DNA of 64,000 nt from Bacteroidota bacterium. GTDB lineage: Bacteria > Bacteroidota > Bacteroidia > Cytophagales > Cyclobacteriaceae. The stretch's first letter is position 1, and every line of letters starts with the position of its first letter. Location: positions 1 through 64,000 of the forward strand of contig JAEZEH010000184.1 in NCBI GenBank assembly GCA_023417785.1, given 5' to 3'. Made by a program: the position numbers and the translations under genes. Under the pieces are notes generated by a model. It did not search any database. It saw only the letters and a program-made list of their open reading frames with translations, and was not told the origin of the DNA. Positions 33,672 to 40,057 of the stretch are shown piece after piece.

Positions 33672-34750
33672 ACGAAGGGCAGCTTTTGCACCTGAGCTTT
33701 AAGGTTCCTTCCACGCACGTCGACATAGATCTCGGAATCCGGGGACGTGCATTCAGTAGATACGTATCCGAGGCCGATACCGACTCCCAGTACCGGCGAC
33801 ATCGTTCCTGACGTTACTTTGCCAATAGAGTTACCGTTGGCATCTTTAAGAATATAATCATGGCGCGGGATACCCTTGTCGATCATCTTAAAGCCAACAA
33901 GCTTGCGGTTCACGCCTTCTGCTTTCTGCTGTTTCAACGCGGCGGAATTCGTAAATTCCTTCGTGAACTTTGTGATCCAGCCTAGCCCGCCTTCCAGGGG
34001 CGACGTAGTGTCGTCTATGTCGTTGCCATAAAGGCAATAACCCATCTCAAGACGGAGCGTATCGCGCGCTCCGAGGCCGATGGGTTTGATATTAAATTCC
34101 TTGCCGGCTTCGAAGATTGCGTCCCAGACTTTGCGCGCGTGTTCGTTGGAAACATAGATCTCGAATCCGCCCGCGCCGGTGTACCCGGTATTTGACATGA
34201 TAACGTTTTGTACACCTGCGAACTCACCCACCGCGAAATGGTAATTTTTGATCGAGCCCAGGTCATACGAGGTCAGCTTTTGCAAAGCCTTCACGGCCAA
34301 CGGACCTTGTACCGCAAAAAGACACGTGTCAGCGGAAATGTTTCTCATGGCTGCCCCGGCGGTATTGAATGAAGAGATCCAGTTCCAGTCTTTTTCAATA
34401 TTGGAAGCATTCACCACGAGCATATAATGTTCGTCTTTGAACTTATACACGATCAGGTCGTCGACGATTCCTCCCTCGTTATTCGGCAAACAGGAGTATT
34501 GGGCCTGACCATCGACGAGTTTGGATGCGTCGTTGGTCGTAACGCGCTGAATGAGATCCAGGGCCTGCGGTCCTTCGATCAGGAACTCGCCCATATGGGA
34601 GACGTCAAATACGCCAACCCCTTTTCGAACCGTCATATGTTCTTCAATGTCGGATGAATAGCGAACCGGCATGTTGAATCCGGCAAACGGAACCATCTTG
34701 GCTCCGAGTTGCTGATGAACGTCGTTGAGGGGGATGTATTGCAGTTCCAT
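33668..34750 (-). CDS. gcvT: Aminomethyltransferase (glycine cleavage T protein)
   Basis: 360 residues, normal for GcvT. VGVFDVSHMGEF, YSCLPNNEGGIVDDLIVYK and GLGARDTLRLEMGYCLYGNDI are family hallmarks; the Asp in DVSHMGE is the catalytic residue. The enzyme transfers the methylene group of the H-protein-bound intermediate to tetrahydrofolate and releases ammonia. The gcvH and gcvP genes are not in this window. It is first in an overlapping set with the TPR gene and comB, with a promoter at 34768-34796. Confidence 0.96.
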   Translation of the reverse strand: MELQYIPLNDVHQQLGAKMVPFAGFNMPVRYSSDIEEHMTVRKGVGVFDVSHMGEFLIEGPQALDLIQRVTTNDASKLVDGQAQYSCLPNNEGGIVDDLIVYKFKDEHYMLVVNASNIEKDWNWISSFNTAGAAMRNISADTCLFAVQGPLAVKALQKLTSYDLGSIKNYHFAVGEFAGVQNVIMSNTGYTGAGGFEIYVSNEHARKVWDAIFEAGKEFNIKPIGLGARDTLRLEMGYCLYGNDIDDTTSPLEGGLGWITKFTKEFTNSAALKQQKAEGVNRKLVGFKMIDKGIPRHDYILKDANGNSIGKVTSGTMSPVLGVGIGLGYVSTECTSPDSEIYVDVRGRNLKAQVQKLPFV

Positions 34751-34767
34751 AGGTTAATGATGAGGCA

Positions 34768-34796
34768 CAAATGTAAGGACTTCGACGAAAACCAAA
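34768..34796 (-). promoter_or_regulatory. gcvT promoter
   Basis: On the minus strand TTTG (34793-34796), a 17-base spacer and TACATTTG (34768-34775) match TTTG/TAnnTTTG. The box ends 17 bases before the gcvT ATG. No riboswitch fits in so short a leader. Confidence 0.6.
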
Positions 34797-34834
34797 CAGT
34801 TATTAGGCGATCTTTCTTGGCACTCGACCCGGTG

Positions 34835-35278
34835 TCAATTTGCCGCGGCTGCTTTGGCCTTTTCAAGGGCAGCTAAGATGTCCTGCTTTACCTTCCTGAT
34901 GTTCTCGATTTCACTTTCGAGATATTCCCGCGTTTTCTCTTCGCTGTCTGAGTGTTGTTCCGGCTTGAACTTTCGCATCCATTGCATCATGCCTTCATAG
35001 GATCCGTCAAGCTCGCGGACTATTTCCTGCAATTCGGCTTTCTGATCTTCCGGCATATCCGGGGTATTATTGATTTTTTCCTGAAGCGTACCTTTGAGCT
35101 TGTACAGGCTGCCCATCTTAGGCATCACCTCGTCATGAATCCGCCAGGCTTCCTTCTCCAGTAATTGATTGGGTTCAGAATCGATCGGGTCGCCGGCTTG
35201 CGACTCGGCGCTCTTCTTTTCGCAGGAGGATGACGCTATGAGGCAAATAAATAGAAAAATCCAGTTCGGGGTTTTCAT
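34835..35278 (-). CDS. Helical lipoprotein of unknown function
   Basis: 147 residues. The signal ends in a lipobox ASSSC, giving a lipidated Cys19. The mature part is mostly Glu/Lys/Gln-rich amphipathic helix (about 40-140), with the pattern of a small coiled coil. I recognise no named domain. Proteins like this in Bacteroidota are often mis-annotated as viral A-type inclusion protein. It has its own promoter candidate and is divergent from the aromatic operon leader. Confidence 0.75.
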   Translation of the reverse strand: MKTPNWIFLFICLIASSSCEKKSAESQAGDPIDSEPNQLLEKEAWRIHDEVMPKMGSLYKLKGTLQEKINNTPDMPEDQKAELQEIVRELDGSYEGMMQWMRKFKPEQHSDSEEKTREYLESEIENIRKVKQDILAALEKAKAAAAN

Positions 35279-35303
35279 GGTCTTTAATGAGTGAATGATA
35301 GAA

Positions 35304-35334
35304 CAAGATTAGAAAACCTTCCAGATGAACGCAA
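35304..35334 (-). promoter_or_regulatory. Promoter candidate for the helical lipoprotein
   Basis: Minus strand TTG (35332-35334), 20 bases, TAATCTTG (35304-35311), one mismatch from TAnnTTTG. The box lies 25 bases upstream of the lipoprotein ATG. Confidence 0.45.
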
Positions 35335-35415
35335 TGACCCCTGTATTTTCCCGTCTAACATCCTGACTAACAATCATTAGTTCCTGAAAAAAACCAAAAA
35401 AAGATTTTTTCGGGC

Positions 35416-35447
35416 TTGCAACTGCAATTAAAATCAGATTATCTTTG
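35416..35447 (+). promoter_or_regulatory. Promoter of the aromatic amino-acid operon
   Basis: TTG (35416-35418), a 21-base spacer and TATCTTTG (35440-35447) are an excellent match to the Bacteroidota consensus. Transcription would start near 35453, about 13 bases before the leader ORF and about 150 bases before the end of the leader terminator. The -7 box and flank TTATCTTTGAC also occur at the DUF2339 promoter. Confidence 0.75.
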
Positions 35448-35465
35448 ACCTCCGTAAAAAATGAG

Positions 35466-35531
35466 ATGAGCATTAACAGCACCACATTTTACTTTTATTA
35501 CTACTTTTTTAAATCCCCGGCGGGACTTTAA
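35466..35531 (+). CDS. Phe/Tyr-rich attenuation leader peptide
   Basis: The ATG at 35466 opens a 21-codon ORF ending TAA (35529-35531). Codons 8-15 are TTT TAC TTT TAT TAC TAC TTT TTT, giving FYFYYYFF: four Phe and four Tyr without interruption. The rest is MSINSTT before and KSPAGL after. It lies between a consensus promoter and an intrinsic terminator, upstream of the genes for Phe and Tyr synthesis. That is the arrangement of classical leader peptides whose stalled ribosome controls termination. The GGGACTT at its end (35522-35528) repeats the 3' arm of the terminator and can pair with the terminator's 5' arm. Product expression is inferred, but the codon run makes chance very unlikely. 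Confidence 0.88.
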   Translation: MSINSTTFYFYYYFFKSPAGL

Positions 35532-35573
35532 GAGTGGTGTGTTGTTAATAAAAAATAACAGGTAACTCAGAAG

Positions 35574-35603
35574 AAGTCCTCCAAACCGGGGGACTTTTTT
35601 TTT
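35574..35603 (+). terminator. Attenuator terminator of the aromatic operon
   Basis: AAGTCCTCC (35574-35582) pairs with GGGGGACTT (35588-35596), nine bp including one G-U, around the loop AAACC, followed by nine T's (35595-35603). It lies between the leader ORF and the first structural gene. The 5' arm can pair instead with GGGACTT at 35522-35528 (7 bp) to form an antiterminator. A small nested stem, GAGT/ACTC enclosing GTTA/TAAC, in 35532-35568 would bring these segments close together. Confidence 0.88.
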
Positions 35604-35644
35604 AGTCATTGTTTACGGAAAAGGACAATGTATCGCATAAAATA

Positions 35645-36484
35645 ATGGCAAAAAGGAAAAAACTACGAGTAGCAATTCAGGGGATCGCAACCAGCTTTCA
35701 TGAGGTCGCCGCTCTGACGTATTTCAAAGATCCTGTCGAAACCGTAGAATGCCTTTCGTTTCACAGACTGTGTGAGAGCCTTAAGGACGGGGACGCCGAC
35801 TATGCCGTAATGGCCATTGAAAATTCCATCGCGGGCAGCATACTTCCCAATTACTTCCTGCTCCAGAGTTATCATTTCAATATTATCGGTGAGCTTTATC
35901 TTCCTATTCATATGCACCTCCTGGCGTTACCGGGGGTTAAGCTGGAGGACATTAAAACCGTGGAAAGCCACCCTATGGCTATCCGCCAATGCTCGGAGTA
36001 CCTGCAAAGCCTGAATGGCATAGAGCTTCGGGAAAGCGATGATACCGCCTATTCCGCGAAACGTGTCAAAGAACAGAAACTGAAAAATACGGCTGCCATT
36101 GCAAATGAGTTTGCCGCCAAAAAGTTTGGACTCCAGATTCTCGATAAAAGAATCGAGACACATAAAAAGAATTTCACCAGGTTTCTGATCCTTGCCCGCA
36201 AAGGGACGAGTGCACCCGAGGGCAACAAAGCATCGCTTTCCTTTGAGGTGGCTAATGAGGTTGGAAGTCTTGCGGAGGCGCTAATGACTTTCAAACTGAA
36301 TAGTATCAATCTCTCAAAGATACAATCTATCCCGATTATCGGTAAGCCAAACGAATACTCGATTCACATTGACGTTGAGTGGAAACGCAAGAAGAGCTAT
36401 GATGAGGCGATGAAGCAGGTGCTGCGACAAGTTAAAAATCTGAATATTCTGGGTGAGTACAAGAAGGCAAAGATCGAATACTAA
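35645..36484 (+). CDS. pheA: Prephenate dehydratase with ACT domain
   Basis: 279 residues. The dehydratase domain (about 1-185) carries the catalytic TRF motif at T178-R179-F180 (KNFTRFLIL) and IENSIAGS, the prephenate-site segment. It converts prephenate to phenylpyruvate. The C-terminal ACT domain normally binds Phe for feedback inhibition through an ESRP motif; here the position reads QSIP (227-230), so the Arg is absent. No chorismate mutase domain is fused; that activity is supplied by the last gene of the operon. I chose the ATG at 35645 (MAKRKK) because the longer frame starts with TTG and runs into the terminator T-tract. It is the first structural gene after the attenuator. Confidence 0.95.
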   Translation: MAKRKKLRVAIQGIATSFHEVAALTYFKDPVETVECLSFHRLCESLKDGDADYAVMAIENSIAGSILPNYFLLQSYHFNIIGELYLPIHMHLLALPGVKLEDIKTVESHPMAIRQCSEYLQSLNGIELRESDDTAYSAKRVKEQKLKNTAAIANEFAAKKFGLQILDKRIETHKKNFTRFLILARKGTSAPEGNKASLSFEVANEVGSLAEALMTFKLNSINLSKIQSIPIIGKPNEYSIHIDVEWKRKKSYDEAMKQVLRQVKNLNILGEYKKAKIEY

Positions 36485-36497
36485 TTAAGAAGACGAA

Positions 36498-37703
36498 ATG
36501 ATCTCGATTAAAACAGCTAACCGGATTTCCAATGTTGAGGAATACTACTTCAGCAGAAAACTGGCCGAAGTACGAAGCCTCGATACCCCTGAGCTTCGCG
36601 TGATTAACCTTGGTATTGGCAGCCCCGACATGGCGCCAGCGAGCCGGGCAATTGATGCCTTGATTATGTCGGCACAGAACCCGGCGAATCATGGATACCA
36701 GAGCTACAAAGGAATTCCGCAATTCAGGAAAGCGATCGCTGGGTTTTATAAAAAGACGTATGGTGTAGAACTCGATACCGAAACCATGATCCTGCCATTG
36801 ATGGGATCCAAGGAAGGAATCATGCACATCGCGATGGCGTTTGTTAACGAAGGCGAAGAGGTGTTATTCCCCGACCCGGGATACCCGACGTACGCAGCGG
36901 TCGCGAATCTTGTTGGGGCGAAAGCCCGGCCCTATGCGCTTCGCGAGGACAACAACTGGGGAGTAGACATGGATGCCCTGCGAAAGTCGGATTTGAGCAA
37001 CGTGAAACTTATGTGGGTAAATTTCCCGCACATGCCAACGGGTCGTGTGGCGAGTCGGGAGGAAATGCAGGAACTGGTAGATCTTGCACGGCAAAATAAC
37101 TTCCTTATCGTAAATGATAACCCCTATAGTCTGATCCTAAATAGAAATCCGTTGAGTATCCTGTCCGTTGACGGAGCTGAAGATGTGGCCCTCGAACTGA
37201 ATTCGTTAAGCAAGTCACACAATATGGCAGGATGGCGCCTGGGTTGGGTCGCCGGAAAGAAAGCGTTTGTCGATGCGGTATTGAAAGTGAAAAGTAACAT
37301 GGATTCGGGAATGTTTCTCGGCCTCCAGCATGCCGCAGCAGAAGCGTTACAGAATGGCGAGGAATGGTTCACATCCCTCAACCAGGCTTACAGCGAACGC
37401 AAATCGGAAGCGGTAAAATTGTTGGAGTTGCTGGAGTGCACGGTTTCCGACGAGCAATCCGGATTGTTCGTTTGGGCAAAGGCTCCCGATCACATTGACA
37501 GTGTCGAGAAATGGATTGACGAAATACTCTATGGAACAAAAGTTTTCATAACGCCGGGTTTCATATTCGGTGACGCCGGAAAACGGTATATCCGGATTTC
37601 GTTGTGTTCGACCAAAGAACTGTTGAACGAGTCTTTCACAAGGATCGAAAAATTTTTGAAGGAAAAAGAAGGTAAACGGGTTTCTGAACACAGCATCTCA
37701 TGA
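36498..37703 (+). CDS. Class I/II aminotransferase, aromatic operon
   Basis: 401 residues, PLP fold type I. The Schiff-base lysine is K239 in LSKSHNMAGWR. LGIGSPDMAPA, FPDPGYPTY and VNDNPYS are family signatures. It resembles LL-diaminopimelate/aspartate-type aminotransferases. Its place between pheA and tyrA indicates that it transaminates phenylpyruvate and 4-hydroxyphenylpyruvate to Phe and Tyr. It lies 13 bases after pheA and overlaps tyrA by four bases (ATGA). Confidence 0.9.
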   Translation: MISIKTANRISNVEEYYFSRKLAEVRSLDTPELRVINLGIGSPDMAPASRAIDALIMSAQNPANHGYQSYKGIPQFRKAIAGFYKKTYGVELDTETMILPLMGSKEGIMHIAMAFVNEGEEVLFPDPGYPTYAAVANLVGAKARPYALREDNNWGVDMDALRKSDLSNVKLMWVNFPHMPTGRVASREEMQELVDLARQNNFLIVNDNPYSLILNRNPLSILSVDGAEDVALELNSLSKSHNMAGWRLGWVAGKKAFVDAVLKVKSNMDSGMFLGLQHAAAEALQNGEEWFTSLNQAYSERKSEAVKLLELLECTVSDEQSGLFVWAKAPDHIDSVEKWIDEILYGTKVFITPGFIFGDAGKRYIRISLCSTKELLNESFTRIEKFLKEKEGKRVSEHSIS

Positions 37704-38605
37704 AAACAGCAATTGTTGGCGTCGGACTGATTGGAGGATGCATGGCCATTGACCTGCGAAATGCCGGACTGGCTTCAGAAGTAACGGGGGTTGATCAGGA
37801 TCCGGCCAACGCGCAACGAGCCATTGAACTAGGGCTCGTAGACAAGGCTGATTCACTGGAAGACGCCTTGAAGTACGCTGAACTGGTGATACTGGCAATT
37901 CCGGTGAATGCGTTGGCAAAGCTGTTGCCGCAGGTGCTGGACGGGATCAACGACAGGGCTACTGTGATTGATGCCGGTTCCACCAAGGGGTCGATCTGCA
38001 AGGCTGTGTCCCTTCATCCGAAGCGTGAGTGCTTTGTCGCCTCGCATCCGATTGCCGGTACCGAAAATTCCGGTCCTGACGCAGCTTTCGCCGGATTGTT
38101 CCGCGACAAGACAAACATTATCTGCGAAAGGGAAAAGTCCTCACCGGTTGCCCTCGCGGTTGCAGACAAATTATTCGACGCCCTGGGCATGTCGACGATT
38201 TTTATGGAGGCTGAGGAGCATGACAAGCACGTGGCGTATGTGTCGCACTTATCACACGTAAGCTCATTTCTTCTCGGGAAAACTGTTCTGGACATTGAAA
38301 AAGATGAAAAAAATATATTCGCGCTAGCCGGAAGTGGTTTCGCATCCACGGTTCGCCTGGCAAAGAGTTCTCCTGATATGTGGGGACCGATCTTTGAACA
38401 GAATCTCGATTATCTGAGCCAGGCGCTGCAGGAATATATTATGCATCTCCAGAAATTTCATTATCATCTGGTAAAGCGTGATACGAATGAACTGAACAAG
38501 ATCATGTCGGGCGCCAACGAGATCCGGCGGGTACTCGAAGGGATAGAATTAAAACAACGCAACGGCAAGAAGGCTGCAAGTGAAGTAAAACAAACAAATC
38601 TTTAA
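37700..38605 (+). CDS. tyrA: Prephenate dehydrogenase
   Basis: 301 residues. An NAD(P) Rossmann motif opens the protein (IVGVGLIGGCMA). SHPIAGTENSGPDAAFAGLF contains the conserved His-Pro and Gly residues of TyrA, and EEHDKHVAYVSHLSH the second conserved histidine region. It oxidatively decarboxylates prephenate to 4-hydroxyphenylpyruvate for Tyr. No ACT or chorismate mutase domain is fused. The gene overlaps the aminotransferase and lies 19 bases before the DAHP synthase gene. Confidence 0.94.
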   Translation: MKTAIVGVGLIGGCMAIDLRNAGLASEVTGVDQDPANAQRAIELGLVDKADSLEDALKYAELVILAIPVNALAKLLPQVLDGINDRATVIDAGSTKGSICKAVSLHPKRECFVASHPIAGTENSGPDAAFAGLFRDKTNIICEREKSSPVALAVADKLFDALGMSTIFMEAEEHDKHVAYVSHLSHVSSFLLGKTVLDIEKDEKNIFALAGSGFASTVRLAKSSPDMWGPIFEQNLDYLSQALQEYIMHLQKFHYHLVKRDTNELNKIMSGANEIRRVLEGIELKQRNGKKAASEVKQTNL

Positions 38606-38624
38606 ACGAATAAGTAGAACGACT

Positions 38625-39728
38625 ATGAAAAAGACATTGCATCTGCAACCCATGGCAAGCTGGTTCCCAGCGCAGAACAAGCCGATCATTATCAGCGGCC
38701 CCTGCAGTGCCGAGACTGAAGAACAGACCATTATGACGGCCAGGCAACTTGCCGCCACGGGTAAGGTACACGCTCTCCGTGCCGGTATCTGGAAACCGCG
38801 GACGCGCCCCGGTCAGTATGAAGGATCAGGGGTCGAAGGACTTAAATGGCTGGTTCAGGCCAAAAAAGAAACGGGACTTCCAATAACCACTGAGGTTGCA
38901 AATGCTGCTCATGTGGATGCATGTCTTAAGGCCGGTGTTGATATTTTATGGATTGGTGCCCGAACCACTGTGAATCCCTTTTCCGTGCAGGAAGTTGCCG
39001 ACGCGCTGAAAGGTGTCGATATCCCGGTGATGGTGAAGAACCCGATCAACCCGGATCTCGAACTATGGATCGGTGCGCTGGAGCGTCTGAACAAAGCAGG
39101 GATCACCAAGCTCGCTGCCATTCACCGCGGATTCTCTTCCTTCGAAAAAGGTCCCTTCCGCAATGCGCCCATGTGGGATATGGCGATCGAGCTAAAAACC
39201 CGTATACCGGATCTGGATATCATTTGTGACCCGTCGCACATTGCTGGTAACCGTGACCTGATCGCATTGATTTCTCAAAAAGCGCTTGACCTCGATATGG
39301 TTGGCGTAATGATCGAAAGCCACATTAATCCGGACGCAGCCTGGAGCGACGCCAAACAACAGGTAACGCCTTCTGCTCTTGCGAAAATTGTTGACGGCCT
39401 GGTGGTACGTACCGTGTCGAGTGACAGCAAAACATTCAAGGATACCCTAAGCATTTTGCGGGAGCAGATTGACCATCTCGATGACGAAATCATGCAAAAG
39501 CTGTCGGCGCGCATGAAAATTTCTGAAAAGATTGGTCAGTACAAGAAGGAGAACAATGTAACCATCCTTCAGGTAACACGCTGGGAAGAAATTATCGAAA
39601 CGCGTGTTGCGCTGGGCAAGGCCATGGGCATGAGCGCCGAATTCACCACTGAACTGTTGAAGCTGATTCACGAAGAGTCGATTCAGATTCAAACGAAGGT
39701 GATGAACAAGGTGGCGGAACGTGTATAA
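38625..39728 (+). CDS. aroF: DAHP synthase fused to chorismate mutase
   Basis: 367 residues. Residues 1 to about 265 are a class I-beta/KDO8P synthase-like DAHP synthase: IISGPCSAET, AGIWKPRTRPGQYEGSG, IWIGARTT and ICDPSHIAGNRDLI carry the metal and substrate sites. Residues about 272-365 are an AroQ-type chorismate mutase (LREQIDHLDDEIMQKLSARMKISEKIG). The first part commits erythrose-4-phosphate and PEP to the shikimate pathway; the second converts chorismate to prephenate for the pheA and tyrA products. The fusion suggests mutual allosteric control, as described for Bacillus-type AroA(G)-AroQ in the reverse order. The gene symbol follows common Bacteroidota usage. A terminator follows. Confidence 0.94.
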   Translation: MKKTLHLQPMASWFPAQNKPIIISGPCSAETEEQTIMTARQLAATGKVHALRAGIWKPRTRPGQYEGSGVEGLKWLVQAKKETGLPITTEVANAAHVDACLKAGVDILWIGARTTVNPFSVQEVADALKGVDIPVMVKNPINPDLELWIGALERLNKAGITKLAAIHRGFSSFEKGPFRNAPMWDMAIELKTRIPDLDIICDPSHIAGNRDLIALISQKALDLDMVGVMIESHINPDAAWSDAKQQVTPSALAKIVDGLVVRTVSSDSKTFKDTLSILREQIDHLDDEIMQKLSARMKISEKIGQYKKENNVTILQVTRWEEIIETRVALGKAMGMSAEFTTELLKLIHEESIQIQTKVMNKVAERV

Positions 39729-39752
39729 TAAATTCTGCTTAAAGATTTGGGG

Positions 39753-39785
39753 AAGCCCGGTGTAAAAACGCCGGGCTTTTTTAAT
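39753..39785 (+). terminator. End terminator of the aromatic operon
   Basis: AAGCCCGG (39753-39760) pairs with CCGGGCTT (39771-39778) around a 10-base loop and is followed by a run of T's. It closes the pheA-aminotransferase-tyrA-aroF transcript. Confidence 0.9.
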
Positions 39786-39862
39786 CATTGTCGTAACAGA
39801 CGGACCAAATGATGAAATCCGGTTAAATTGTCAAATCATTATAAACCCGATCTGACTTTCCC

Positions 39863-39925
39863 CCGTCCACTCTCGGACCGCTCCGTCCAGTGTCCGTTCA
39901 TTCTAAATCCAGTCTCCGTCCACTC
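39863..39925. promoter_or_regulatory. Cluster of CCGTCCA motifs upstream of the MORN-repeat operon
   Basis: Within the 329-base gap 39729-40057, CCGTCCACTC occurs at 39863-39872 and 39916-39925, and CCGTCCAGT at 39883-39891, followed at once by GTCCGTTC. A CGGAC in reverse orientation lies at 39874-39878. Repeat starts are 20 and 33 bases apart, close to two and three helical turns. This looks like an array of binding sites for an activator or repressor of the operon at 40058. The rest of the gap, apart from the terminator at 39753-39785, is AT-rich and shows no gene. No consensus promoter was found next to 40058. Confidence 0.45.
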
Positions 39926-40057
39926 AAATGATGTGGGCTGACCTTTTCAAAACAGATTCTTAAACTTCTCAAGATTTCCTACATCGGGTTTTTCCGGTGG
40001 GTTTTTTCCTTCCTACCGTACGGCTATTTCATTTATTTTAGGGCTCAATTTGTTGTC

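Noticed and set aside
35532..35568. T-box riboswitch in the pheA leader
   Set aside because: The leader is too short and lacks the T-box sequence and specifier-loop layout. The leader ORF with Phe/Tyr codons explains the region better.
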